In this document: positions 24,734 to 34,813 of the stretch, piece by piece
How positions within the stretch are numbered: position 1 is the stretch's first letter
Layout of the letters: every line of letters starts with the position of its first letter
Origin: CBDBBY01 sp965203795
GTDB lineage: Bacteria; Pseudomonadota; Alphaproteobacteria; Rhodobacterales; Rhodobacteraceae
Length of the DNA stretch: 64,000 nucleotides
Direction of reading: 5' to 3'
Assembly: GCA_965203795.1 (NCBI GenBank)
Contig: OZ241915.1
Location: 1,798,001 to 1,862,000 of the forward strand
Made by a program: the position numbers and the translations under genes
The notes under the pieces: generated by a model
Told to the model about the DNA's origin: nothing
Database searches by the model: none
The model's input: only the letters and a program-made list of their open reading frames with translations

Positions 24734-27560
24734 AGAAGGGCCGGTGCCCGGCATCGGAGCGCGACAGGCTGACCCGGGGCCGATTCCTTCGTTGCCCTCA
24801 TTCCCCGAATTTTACCATGCCGTCCACGGACGCGAGCCGTTCCCCTGGCAGGCCCGCCTTGCCAGCGATGTCTTGAAGCAGGACCGTTGGCCGGCAGAGA
24901 TCGGCGTGCCGACCGGGCTCGGCAAGACTGCCTGCCTCGATATCGCGGTGTGGTGGCTTTCCTCGCAGGCGGATCGGGCGCCGAAACGCCGAACTGCGCC
25001 GACGCGCATCTGGTGGGTAGTCAATCGGCGGCTCCTCGTGGACTCAACAGCCGATCACGCCGAGCGTTTGGCGCAAATGCTCGACGACCCGGCATCCGCC
25101 GGGCTGATTGACCGCACTAGGCGTCGTGCTGTCGAACGCATCGCCGCGCGGCTTCGTTCTCTGTGGATTGAGGGTGCCGCACGCCCGCTTGATGTAATCC
25201 GCCTTCGCGGCGGCATCGCTTCGCGCACGCCCACGGATCCCGCACGGCCGACAATCTTACTGTGCACGGTGCCGATGTACGGCTCCCGCCTGCTGTTTAG
25301 AGGCTACGGGTCCAAATTGCGGTCCGTCGACGCCGCCATGGCCGGCGTCGACAGCTTGGTTCTGCTGGACGAGGCACATCTTGCAAGGCACTTGAGGGAG
25401 CTGATTCCAGACTTGGCCGCCTGCCATCCTGGCGCGGGGGATCTGCTTGGCAGGCAGCGCTCAAGACCGATGGTCGTCTCGTTGACCGCAACCGGCGATG
25501 CCGACGAGAGTGAACGATTCAAGCTGGATGCCGACGATGATGCCCACCCGATCGTTCGTAAGCGGCTGGATGCCTGTAAGCCGCTTAAGGTCGACCTCGC
25601 AATCGGCAACGACCGCGCGAAACCACTTGCGGACGCCGCTATCGCGCTCATCAAGGAGGCGTCTGCTCCGGCCGCGTGCATTGTGTTCAGCAATACGCCG
25701 AAGACGGCGCGGGAGACTTTCGAACGCTTGCGCAAGGCGCTGCCGGAAGCGGAGGTCATGCTCCTCACAGGACTCATGCGCGAACGCGAAGCGGCGCAAA
25801 TCCGGAATCGGATTCTCGACGACGAACATGGGATGACGACGGCCCGGCCAGCGGGTGCGTTGCGTCGGCGTCATCTGGTCGTGGTAGCGACCCAGACCTT
25901 GGAAGTCGGAGCAGACATTGACGCGGAGTACTTGGTGACGGAGGGGTGTGGCGTCCGGGCGCTTACCCAGCGGTTGGGTCGGCTGAACCGACTCGGACGC
26001 TTTTCCCACGCGCGCGCTACTTACGTCCATGTGCCGCCGTCCGAGTCGTCGGGCGGGCGGACCCGGGCTGCGAAGGCGAATAGCTGGCCGGTGTATGGTG
26101 TAGAGCCTGAAATGGTACTCGAGCGGCTGCTGAGGTCACGCATCGGATGCGATGACGGAACGGTCGATCTCTCCCCGCGGTCGGTCACTTCAATATTGGG
26201 GGCAGCGAATGACGCCCCCGGGCGCGCGCCCGAGGTGCTTCCGGGCCTGCTATGGGAGTGGACAAAGACAACAACGCCACCCGAGGGTGCGGCCCCGGTG
26301 GAGCCGTACTTCAGCGGAATCGCCGCCCGTCGACTGTCCGTCTCCTTACTCTGGCGAGCGCATGTTCCGGCACCAGGCAAACGGCTATGGCCGCGAGCCA
26401 GGGACAGGGAAGCTGTCGAAGTTCCGTTGCCGGAGGCACGCGAGAACCTAGAGAATGCGACCATGTGTCGATTGGAATCAGACGGCGTCACGGTGGAAAA
26501 GGTATCCGTTGGCGACTTTCGCCCCGGGGATCGGATAGTCGTCGCCAGCGACGCGGGACACATGGACCGATTCGGTTGGAATCCAGCGGCCGTATCCCCC
26601 GTCGCGGACGACTCGCTTGCTGGATTGGGATTGCCGTTGGACGCCGTCGCGATAAGGCGGCTTTGCGGCGCGGAAGTCGGCAGACTTATCAAAACCGCAT
26701 TGGGGGATGCCGACGAAGACCGAGACATCGACGAGTCGGAACGGTCCGAAGCGGTTTCGGACATTTTGGCCGCGATCAGGGACACGCCGGTTCCACCCGG
26801 ATGGGAGGAAACGGAGTGGAATGGATTCATCCACCGGCTGCGCCCGTACGTTCTTGAACCCCGTGCCGAAGTGGCCCGCTTGCTTGTCGAGCAGCCCGCT
26901 GGTGAAGACCGGAGCAACGAATTCGACGAATTCTCCCTTAATCGCGTTGCTGTGGAGCTGGACAAGCATTGTCACGCGGTCATGATTCGGGCACGGAATT
27001 CGGCCGAGCGGATCGGCTTGCCCGATGATCTTCGGGACGTAGTCGGACTGGCCGCAGCACTGCACGACATCGGAAAGACCGACGCTCGTTTCCAGCGATG
27101 GTTGGACCCGAAGGGCGCGCCCGGCCCGCTACTTGCAAAGTCGGATACGCCGCGGCACCGCTGGGAAGCCACGCGCGTGTCGGCTGGCTGGCCGAAAGGG
27201 GGGCGGCATGAGGAGCTTTCCGCACGGCTGGTGCTGGCGTGGCTTGCTCAGACTCCCGACTGGGGCAGCCCGCTTCAACGCGACCTTCTGGTTCACTTGG
27301 TGGTAAGCCATCACGGAAAGGGCCGCCCGCTTGTTCCACCCGCGGCCGACGGCGCGACCGGATCCGTAGCCAGTGTCGTTGAGGGTCAATCGCTCACAGC
27401 GAACGCGAACCTCGCCTTGGTCGACTGGGAGCAGCCAAACCGCTTTCAGAGGCTGCAAGAACAGGTCGGGCCATGGGGATTGGCACTGCTGGAGGCCATA
27501 GTCATTCGAGCTGACAATGCCGTGTCGGCCGGGATTGTTGAGACAACCGAGGTCTCCTGA
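24726..27560 (+). CDS. cas3: Cas3 helicase-nuclease with C-terminal HD domain (type I-G)
   Basis: 944-aa effector. A superfamily 2 helicase occupies most of the protein: Walker A GVPTGLGKTA at residues 60-69, DEAH box LLDEAHL near 214 and a C-terminal helicase lobe (QTLEVGADIDAE). The HD nuclease is C-terminal, with LHDIGKTDARF near 780 and LVVSHHGKGRPL later. This helicase-then-HD order is opposite to most type I systems and characteristic of I-G. ATG 24726 overlaps the end of csb2 by 8 nt. Confidence 0.93.
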   Translation: MTEEGPVPGIGARQADPGPIPSLPSFPEFYHAVHGREPFPWQARLASDVLKQDRWPAEIGVPTGLGKTACLDIAVWWLSSQADRAPKRRTAPTRIWWVVNRRLLVDSTADHAERLAQMLDDPASAGLIDRTRRRAVERIAARLRSLWIEGAARPLDVIRLRGGIASRTPTDPARPTILLCTVPMYGSRLLFRGYGSKLRSVDAAMAGVDSLVLLDEAHLARHLRELIPDLAACHPGAGDLLGRQRSRPMVVSLTATGDADESERFKLDADDDAHPIVRKRLDACKPLKVDLAIGNDRAKPLADAAIALIKEASAPAACIVFSNTPKTARETFERLRKALPEAEVMLLTGLMREREAAQIRNRILDDEHGMTTARPAGALRRRHLVVVATQTLEVGADIDAEYLVTEGCGVRALTQRLGRLNRLGRFSHARATYVHVPPSESSGGRTRAAKANSWPVYGVEPEMVLERLLRSRIGCDDGTVDLSPRSVTSILGAANDAPGRAPEVLPGLLWEWTKTTTPPEGAAPVEPYFSGIAARRLSVSLLWRAHVPAPGKRLWPRARDREAVEVPLPEARENLENATMCRLESDGVTVEKVSVGDFRPGDRIVVASDAGHMDRFGWNPAAVSPVADDSLAGLGLPLDAVAIRRLCGAEVGRLIKTALGDADEDRDIDESERSEAVSDILAAIRDTPVPPGWEETEWNGFIHRLRPYVLEPRAEVARLLVEQPAGEDRSNEFDEFSLNRVAVELDKHCHAVMIRARNSAERIGLPDDLRDVVGLAAALHDIGKTDARFQRWLDPKGAPGPLLAKSDTPRHRWEATRVSAGWPKGGRHEELSARLVLAWLAQTPDWGSPLQRDLLVHLVVSHHGKGRPLVPPAADGATGSVASVVEGQSLTANANLALVDWEQPNRFQRLQEQVGPWGLALLEAIVIRADNAVSAGIVETTEVS

Positions 27561-28462
27561 TGCATGAGTTCACCTGCCCGGGACTTCCCGCTTCGTGGGT
27601 AAATGCTTGGCTCGCGGCGGTTGGCGTGACGGTACTTGACCCTCGAATTCGGCTGCACTGGACCTCGGAGGGAACGTCCGTGGCCGTACTCTCAGCAGAC
27701 GACATCAATCCAATCGAAGCGTTGGTCGAGCGGTGGCCGGATGCGGCGTCCGTGCGGAATCTGCCGATTGCCAAGCAATGGAAAGGGGAAGGCTCGCTCG
27801 AGCGGAAGGTATCGGTCGAACAATTCGTTGAGCGAGTGAAGAAGGCGCGAGGCCATCCGTTCGACTGGACCATCTCCTCGACAATGACCGACCTGAGCGT
27901 CGACGATAGCGGTGAGGTCGCTCACGCTCCATTTGATCCTGCGGGACCGGGAACGGTGAAGTGGCTGCACCATCGGCTGCTCAAAGCTCATGATCACGTA
28001 GGCCCGATGACTACGGATCGGTTGCGCGATTCGCTGGTTGGTCGGGCGTCTCGAGTCAAGAATAATGGCTTGGGATTCGACTGCACACGGCTGGGGTCTT
28101 TGGCGGATGGATCAGCCCCTTGGGTCGAACCGGTGGTCGAGGTGCTGGCATTCTTCGGATTGGCGATGTTGCCGTTCCGAGGCCCCGGAACGGACGGCCG
28201 ACTCGGTCGCGCCGTTGTATCGGACGAGCGGCAACGCGGGTGGCGAAAAGAACCGGGAGGCGATGAGATACGGCGGTTCGTCTGGCCCGCATGGCAACAG
28301 CCTCTCACTACCGCCGGCATCGATGCGCTGTTCGACGTTTGGAACCCTTGGCGCAAGCAAAGTTGGGCCCGCCTCGGCATCCATTCCGCATGGAAAAGCG
28401 TTCGCTATCTGCGCAGGGCTTCGGCGGACACTACCAGGGCGTTTGGAGCGGAGATGCTGTGA
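27560..28462 (+). CDS. csb3: Type I-G Cas8-type subunit (Csb3)
   Basis: 300-aa short large-subunit protein of the Csb3/GSU0052 class, expected to recognise the PAM and bridge to Cas3. It starts CPGLPASWVNAWLAAVGV and contains KWLHHRLLKAHDHVGP and FGLAMLPFRG, which resemble the family. ATG 27560 overlaps the cas3 TGA by one base. The assignment relies on weak similarity plus its position in the operon. Confidence 0.8.
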   Translation: MHEFTCPGLPASWVNAWLAAVGVTVLDPRIRLHWTSEGTSVAVLSADDINPIEALVERWPDAASVRNLPIAKQWKGEGSLERKVSVEQFVERVKKARGHPFDWTISSTMTDLSVDDSGEVAHAPFDPAGPGTVKWLHHRLLKAHDHVGPMTTDRLRDSLVGRASRVKNNGLGFDCTRLGSLADGSAPWVEPVVEVLAFFGLAMLPFRGPGTDGRLGRAVVSDERQRGWRKEPGGDEIRRFVWPAWQQPLTTAGIDALFDVWNPWRKQSWARLGIHSAWKSVRYLRRASADTTRAFGAEML

Positions 28463-29076
28463 CCCTCGAACCCGTCATACCGATCTCCGCGATTGAACAC
28501 TTCGTCTACTGCCCGCGCCAGTGCGCACTGATCCACTGCGATGGCGTTTGGTCCGACAACGTTCACACCGTCGGAGGCACGAGGGCGCACCGACGCGTGG
28601 ATGGCGAACATCACCGCTCGGAGCGGGGCCGCCAAGTCCTTCGAGGCATTCCTCTCTGGTCGGAGTCGCTGGGATTGTCCGGACGCGCCGATGTTGTGGA
28701 GGTAGATGGCAACTTGGTTCGGCCTGTGGAGTACAAATCCGGCGTCCGGCACGGCTTCACCGCGGACTTCCAGCTCTGTGCGCAAGCACTGTGCCTCGAA
28801 GAAATGCTTGGCGTCGCTATCCCTTCTGGCAGCATTTGGTACGGTGGCCCGAGGCGGCGCATGGAGATCGAATTCACCGACGCATTGCGGGATCAGGTGA
28901 TGGCCGTCATTGACGCCATTCGCGAACAGCTACGAACGGGGGTTCTTCCGGCCGCCGCGGACGACGAGCGGTGCAAAGAGTGCCAGATCCTGCATCACTG
29001 CCTGCCCCAGGTAACCAAATCGACACGCAGGATTCAAACGTACATGTCCAGCGTCGTATTCGGATGCGCTATCTGA
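28459..29076 (+). CDS. cas4: Cas4 nuclease (adaptation)
   Basis: 205-aa RecB-like Fe-S exonuclease used to trim and orient prespacers. The N-terminal YCPRQCALIHC and C-terminal CKECQILHHC supply the cluster cysteines, and VEYKSG carries catalytic Glu and Lys. GTG 28459 overlaps the csb3 TGA. In many I-G systems Cas4 is fused to Cas1; here the genes are separate but overlap by 13 nt, close to that arrangement. Confidence 0.92.
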   Translation: MTLEPVIPISAIEHFVYCPRQCALIHCDGVWSDNVHTVGGTRAHRRVDGEHHRSERGRQVLRGIPLWSESLGLSGRADVVEVDGNLVRPVEYKSGVRHGFTADFQLCAQALCLEEMLGVAIPSGSIWYGGPRRRMEIEFTDALRDQVMAVIDAIREQLRTGVLPAAADDERCKECQILHHCLPQVTKSTRRIQTYMSSVVFGCAI

Positions 29077-30080
29077 ATACACTTTACGTTCGAGAGCATC
29101 GCGCACGGGTTCAGCATCGGCGAGGGTCGTTGACGGTTTCCTCCCCGGAGGGGAGTCGGCGTGTCCCGCTGGAGGCGCTTGATGCAGTCGTCGTGTTGGG
29201 CGGCGCACAGGTAACCATGCAGGCTTTGGATGCCTGTGTGCGCCGAGGCGTACGCGTTGCAGTCCTGCGCCGCAGCGGTGCCGTCCGGTTCTTGATAAAC
29301 GGTGCCTCCAACGGCAACGTTCACCTTCGAACGGCTCTGTTCGAGACAGTCAGGGACGATTCCCGCTCGCTGGAACTGTCGAGAGCGATTGTCGCGGCGA
29401 AGTTGCAGAATAGCAGGAAGGTCGTTGGCCGCTGGTCGCGCGACGAGAAAGACACGGTGGGAAGCAAGCGGCTCGCCGACCGAAGCGAACAGATCCGACA
29501 AAGGATCGAACGTCTGCGGGGCGCAGCGACAGGTGACCATTTGCGGGGTATCGAGGGAGACGCCGCCCGGATTTACTTTCGTGCGATGGCGCAGGCCGTT
29601 GAGAGAGCCGGACTCGGATTCTCAGCGAGAACGCGGCGCCCGCCGCGAGACCCCGTCAACGCTATGTTGAGCTTCTGCTACGGGCTGGTTGTAACCGAAT
29701 GCACCGGCGCGCTGGAAAGCGTAGGTCTCGATTACCAGATGGGTTTCTTCCATCGCCCGCGATCAGGACGTCCCTCCCTTGCGCTTGATCTTGCGGAAGA
29801 GCTACGCGCGTTGACTGACCGGTTCGTAGTGTCGACGGTACGCCGTCGGCAGATTGGACAAGCGAGTTTCGATTATACACCAGGCGGCGGTGTTTACTTG
29901 GGTGACGATGCGAGAACTGCCCTGATCAAAGCATGGGAAGATCATAAGGAGACCGAAATTCCGCATCGAATACTTGGGCGGCCGGTTGGCCGCTGGGCGA
30001 TTCCCTCAATCCAAGCGACACTGCTCGCCCGCCATCTTCGCGGAGACCTGCGCCACTATCCGCCATTTGTCCTTCCATGA
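29064..30080 (+). CDS. cas1: Cas1 integrase
   Basis: 338-aa spacer-acquisition integrase. Metal ligands are visible: Glu164 in IEGDAARIYF, His230 in GFFHRPRSGRPSLA and an acidic residue in LDLAEELRAL. ATG 29064 follows the family start YLNTLYV and lies within the end of cas4. It works as a complex with Cas2. Confidence 0.95.
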   Translation: MRYLNTLYVREHRARVQHRRGSLTVSSPEGSRRVPLEALDAVVVLGGAQVTMQALDACVRRGVRVAVLRRSGAVRFLINGASNGNVHLRTALFETVRDDSRSLELSRAIVAAKLQNSRKVVGRWSRDEKDTVGSKRLADRSEQIRQRIERLRGAATGDHLRGIEGDAARIYFRAMAQAVERAGLGFSARTRRPPRDPVNAMLSFCYGLVVTECTGALESVGLDYQMGFFHRPRSGRPSLALDLAEELRALTDRFVVSTVRRRQIGQASFDYTPGGGVYLGDDARTALIKAWEDHKETEIPHRILGRPVGRWAIPSIQATLLARHLRGDLRHYPPFVLP

Positions 30081-30083
30081 TCC

Positions 30084-30377
30084 ATGGACGCACTGATCAC
30101 ATATGACATCGCCGACACGGAAACCACAGCGGGCGCCTCGCGCCTCAGGCGTATTGCAGACGTGTGCGAGAAGTACGGGCAGCGGGTTCAATTCTCTGTC
30201 TTCGAGTGTCGCCTGTCCAAAGCAAGGCTGGCACGACTTGTCGGGGAGATGGAGGACATCATCGACCGCAAACGCGACTCAGTGCACATTTATCGCTTCC
30301 CCCATGGAATTGAAGCTGCGACGCAACGTTTGGGCCATCGCCGGGATCGCGCATTGGGCAAACCGTGGATTCTGTGA
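30084..30377 (+). CDS. cas2: Cas2
   Basis: 97-aa Cas2 with the ferredoxin-like start ALITYDIADTET (conserved Asp8), VQFSVFECRLSKARL and VHIYRFP. It begins 3 nt after cas1 and ends about 170 nt before the first CRISPR repeat. It forms the structural core of the integration complex. Confidence 0.95.
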   Translation: MDALITYDIADTETTAGASRLRRIADVCEKYGQRVQFSVFECRLSKARLARLVGEMEDIIDRKRDSVHIYRFPHGIEAATQRLGHRRDRALGKPWIL

Positions 30378-30548
30378 GGGGCTGCGAACCGCCGGTGATC
30401 CCGAATAATTGGGCCGTGTTGACGAGCGATAGCGAAACTGGAAGGTATAATAGTACCGTTATCCCATGAGTTTACCGTGCTGGGACATGTTCAACAGCCA
30501 AATTGCGGCAATATTGCCCCGACCAAGCCCAACTTGCTACGAACAGGG
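30378..30548 (+). promoter_or_regulatory. CRISPR leader
   Basis: 171 bp between cas2 and the first repeat. It contains TATAAT at 30446-30451 and a TTGACG at 30419-30424; the 21-nt spacing is longer than optimal, so only the -10 box is convincing. Leader position at this end is supported by the degenerate repeat being at the opposite end of the array. Confidence 0.7.
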
Positions 30549-33500
30549 GTGTCGCCGGAGTTCAGGCTCCGGCCTTTGTTGAGCGGAGATTGCCGCATCC
30601 TTGCCGCTGGCGTTCGGCGTCGCGTGTCGCCGGAGTTCAGGCTCCGGCCTTTGTTGAGCGTACATGGGATTCGCCCTGGCCGCGGCGGTCACGCCGGTGT
30701 CGCCGGAGTTCAGGCTCCGGCCTTTGTTGAGCGTCCTTGTAGTCCCCCATTGAAACAAGATTCGTCCCGTGTCGCCGGAGTTCAGGCTCCGGCCTTTGTT
30801 GAGCGAGGCACCAAATTCCCATGGCATGGGAATTTGCCTAGTTGTGTCGCCGGAGTTCAGGCTCCGGCCTTTGTTGAGCGGGTATGCCGGTGTTCTACGA
30901 GATCACCCCGCAATACGGGTGTCGCCGGAGTTCAGGCTCCGGCCTTTGTTGAGCGGACGCGGAGATCGACTACGGGGTCAACGCCGTGGTCGTGTCGCCG
31001 GAGTTCAGGCTCCGGCCTTTGTTGAGCGCGGATCGACGAGCTGACCCGGATCTGCCGGGCCCGCGGGGTGTCGCCGGAGTTCAGGCTCCGGCCTTTGTTG
31101 AGCGCCGATTCATGCGTTCGTTAATCACGGAGCGCATCTTGTGTCGCCGGAGTTCAGGCTCCGGCCTTTGTTGAGCGATTCGACGTCGAACAACAACAAA
31201 TTGAGGCGGCGCGTGTGTCGCCGGAGTTCAGGCTCCGGCCTTTGTTGAGCGTGGCTCTCGTAACGGGATCGGCCATTGTCTGCGGAGGTGTCGCCGGAGT
31301 TCAGGCTCCGGCCTTTGTTGAGCGTCCTTCGAATTGAAGCCACTTCTCCGCTTCCATCGTGTCGCCGGAGTTCAGGCTCCGGCCTTTGTTGAGCGGCCGC
31401 GGCGATCACGCACTGGGGGATATGGGACGCGTGTCGCCGGAGTTCAGGCTCCGGCCTTTGTTGAGCGTGCCGGCCCAATCCGTTGTTCGTGTCCTGTGTC
31501 GGCCGTGTCGCCGGAGTTCAGGCTCCGGCCTTTGTTGAGCGAAGGACGGCACGATTACGGTTCTTGGATTCCAGAAGTGTCGCCGGAGTTCAGGCTCCGG
31601 CCTTTGTTGAGCGAGCATGATAGGCAGCGGCCCAATCGGCACGAGCAAGCGGTGTCGCCGGAGTTCAGGCTCCGGCCTTTGTTGAGCGGGGATGCTGCAG
31701 CGATGCGTCGCCGCGTGGGATCAGGGGGTGTCGCCGGAGTTCAGGCTCCGGCCTTTGTTGAGCGCCTGCAATCATCCGCTACGGATATTCCGCTAGAGAC
31801 AGGTGTCGCCGGAGTTCAGGCTCCGGCCTTTGTTGAGCGAGCGCCATCTGCGACCGCGTGCCCTCAGTCCGCGGAGAGTGTCGCCGGAGTTCAGGCTCCG
31901 GCCTTTGTTGAGCGTGCGGGATGGAATCCGCGCCTGAAGGCGCGGCGGAGGTGTCGCCGGAGTTCAGGCTCCGGCCTTTGTTGAGCGAGGTTGTCATTGA
32001 CCTCTTCCGGTTCGGCATTCTCCGGGTGTCGCCGGAGTTCAGGCTCCGGCCTTTGTTGAGCGCCGCGCTTGCTCCGCATTCAGGAAAAAGGCCGATCTTG
32101 TGTCGCCGGAGTTCAGGCTCCGGCCTTTGTTGAGCGACCGCGGCCAACTCGGCGCAGATCGACTACCCCCAGGTGTCGCCGGAGTTCAGGCTCCGGCCTT
32201 TGTTGAGCGGGTCGATTCCGTTTCGGTATACGGTCGATTCAGCCGTGTCGCCGGAGTTCAGGCTCCGGCCTTTGTTGAGCGATCTCTCCGATGTACATGC
32301 AGATATTCAGGAGATTGTGTCGCCGGAGTTCAGGCTCCGGCCTTTGTTGAGCGCACATCATCGACCAGATCGACCTCGCCGACGGCGGAGGTGTCGCCGG
32401 AGTTCAGGCTCCGGCCTTTGTTGAGCGGACTACCTGGAGGACGCGATCGGCGGCCCGGACCTGGGCGTGTCGCCGGAGTTCAGGCTCCGGCCTTTGTTGA
32501 GCGACCGCCATCTGCGACCGCGTGTCGTCAGTCCGCGGAGAGTGTCGCCGGAGTTCAGGCTCCGGCCTTTGTTGAGCGAAGGTGTCGTCGGGCAGCCGCG
32601 GATAATGCTTTCTCGTGTCGCCGGAGTTCAGGCTCCGGCCTTTGTTGAGCGAACCGGATCTGGAACTGGTACATGAAATGGCCCGACGAGTGTCGCCGGA
32701 GTTCAGGCTCCGGCCTTTGTTGAGCGGAGTTATGCCACAACAGGCATATACTACTAGACAAAGTGTCGCCGGAGTTCAGGCTCCGGCCTTTGTTGAGCGC
32801 CCTGCACAGTGGCGAGGAATTTGCGGAATCTGCCCGTGTCGCCGGAGTTCAGGCTCCGGCCTTTGTTGAGCGCGCCGCCACCGGAAGCTGCACAAGCACG
32901 AGTTCGAGGGTGTCGCCGGAGTTCAGGCTCCGGCCTTTGTTGAGCGCATCCAACGCGCAGCACCGCGGCGCATGCCACGACGGTGTCGCCGGAGTTCAGG
33001 CTCCGGCCTTTGTTGAGCGCACAGAGACTGAATTGAACCAGAAGACATTCCCCGCAGGTGTCGCCGGAGTTCAGGCTCCGGCCTTTGTTGAGCGATCTAC
33101 GGCATGAAAACGAAATTCGGGGTGCCTGTGAGTGTCGCCGGAGTTCAGGCTCCGGCCTTTGTTGAGCGAAGAACATGCTGATCGTGAAGGCCAGTGCGGT
33201 GCCGTGTCGCCGGAGTTCAGGCTCCGGCCTTTGTTGAGCGGCCGAATCGTCGGCGACGTGCGACCACTCCCCGCCCGGGTGTCGCCGGAGTTCAGGCTCC
33301 GGCCTTTGTTGAGCGAAGAACATGCTGATCGTGAAGGCCAGTGCGGTGCCGTGTCGCCGGAGTTCAGGCTCCGGCCTTTGTTGAGCGGCCGAATCGTCGG
33401 CGACGTGCGACCACTCCCCGCCCGGGTGTCGCCGGAGTTCAGGCTCCGGCCTTTGTTGAGCGGCCATCGGTCTCGTGCTGATGGAGATGGCGGCGCTGTG

Positions 33501-34490
33501 TCGCCGGAGTTCAGGCTCCGGCCTTTGTTGAGCGACATCGGAGAGATGTAGCGCCGCCAAATCTCCCAATGTGTCGCCGGAGTTCAGGCTCCGGCCTTTG
33601 TTGAGCGCCGAGCGGAGACATCGCGGACGTCCAGATTCGCGCCGGGTGTCGCCGGAGTTCAGGCTCCGGCCTTTGTTGAGCGAGCGTCGGATCCAGCCGC
33701 TGGTCGCGGAACGCGCACATCGTGTCGCCGGAGTTCAGGCTCCGGCCTTTGTTGAGCGTCGCCGACGAACGTCAATCGGACTCGATGTCCTGTGGTGTCG
33801 CCGGAGTTCAGGCTCCGGCCTTTGTTGAGCGATCTTCGCGCCGGTGGTGAACTCCGCCGATGCCGGGTGTCGCCGGAGTTCAGGCTCCGGCCTTTGTTGA
33901 GCGGACTTGGCATGAAGGCTGCGAATACGGGATATTCGGGTGTCGCCGGAGTTCAGGCTCCGGCCTTTGTTGAGCGTTGCAGGCGAAAGTCGAGGACATC
34001 TGCAAGCGTCGGGTGTCGCCGGAGTTCAGGCTCCGGCCTTTGTTGAGCGAATCCGAACCTTGCCGCCTGTGCGCCCGCTTTTGACGTGTCGCCGGAGTTC
34101 AGGCTCCGGCCTTTGTTGAGCGTAGTCCTCCACCTGGCCTCTCTCGCCCATTGTGCGAGTGTCGCCGGAGTTCAGGCTCCGGCCTTTGTTGAGCGATGGA
34201 GCAGAATTCGGGTAACACGGCAAACTATACATGGTGTCGCCGGAGTTCAGGCTCCGGCCTTTGTTGAGCGTTCACACTCCCTTCCAGTCTCCGGGCAAAG
34301 ACCGGGTGTCGCCGGAGTTCAGGCTCCGGCCTTTGTTGAGCGCTTCGCGGGCGCATAGACGAGGACAAGGAGAGCCGCGGTGTCGCCGGAGTTCAGGCTC
34401 CGGCCTTTGTTGAGCGCGGCCGACGAGGCGGAATCTCCCGGACGCCGGCGCCGGTGTCGCCGGAGTTCAGGCTCCGGCCTTCGTTGAGCG
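30549..34490 (+). CRISPR. CRISPR array, 54 repeats and 53 spacers (type I-G)
   Basis: The 37-bp repeat begins GTGTCGCCGGAG and ends TTTGTTGAGCG, with an internal 7-bp inverted repeat GCCGGAG/CTCCGGC. I counted 54 copies with spacers of 34-39 bp (mean period about 73.7 bp). All copies read as identical except the last (34454-34490), which has a T-to-C change giving TTCGTTGAGCG, marking the trailer end. New spacers should enter at the cas2 side. A two-unit duplication (33132-33425) and a near-identical spacer pair are described under findings. Confidence 0.99.
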
Positions 34491-34607
34491 CATATAATGG
34501 GTTGTGCAGCCCTGTCGCGGTTCTTGGTAGGATTGAATTGCTCGAGCAAGGATTCTTCCTTCCGTTCCGATGTGATTCGGTACCCGCAATGTTGAGAAAC
34601 GGGACGG

Positions 34608-34766
34608 ATGCCAAAACCATATCCCGATAAGCTGCGGGCGATTGCGGTCAAGAAGGCACTGTCGTACAAAAGCCGCCGCAGCGTTGCGCATAATGGCCGC
34701 GCCGCCGATTCAAGCGTGATCAAATGGTTCCCGCGGCTCGAGGGGGCGTTCACACACAAGTACTGA
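34608..34766 (+). CDS. Short HTH-like ORF, possible transposase fragment
   Basis: 52-aa ATG frame (KPYPDKLRAIAVKKAL, then KSRRSVA and SSVIKWFPRL) whose spacing of basic, Arg-rich and Trp residues resembles the N-terminal HTH of IS630-type transposases. The remaining 34491-34813 gap holds nothing else I can support. It may mark an old insertion at the distal end of the CRISPR array. Confidence 0.35.
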   Translation: MPKPYPDKLRAIAVKKALSYKSRRSVAHNGRAADSSVIKWFPRLEGAFTHKY

Positions 34767-34813
34767 CGGCTTTGAGCGACAACGCGACTTCAATGCGTTT
34801 CCGTTTCCGCATG

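Noticed and set aside
30477..34500. Open frames running through the CRISPR array on both strands
   Set aside because: They consist of translated repeats and spacers; the repeat lacks stops in several frames, so long frames arise by chance.
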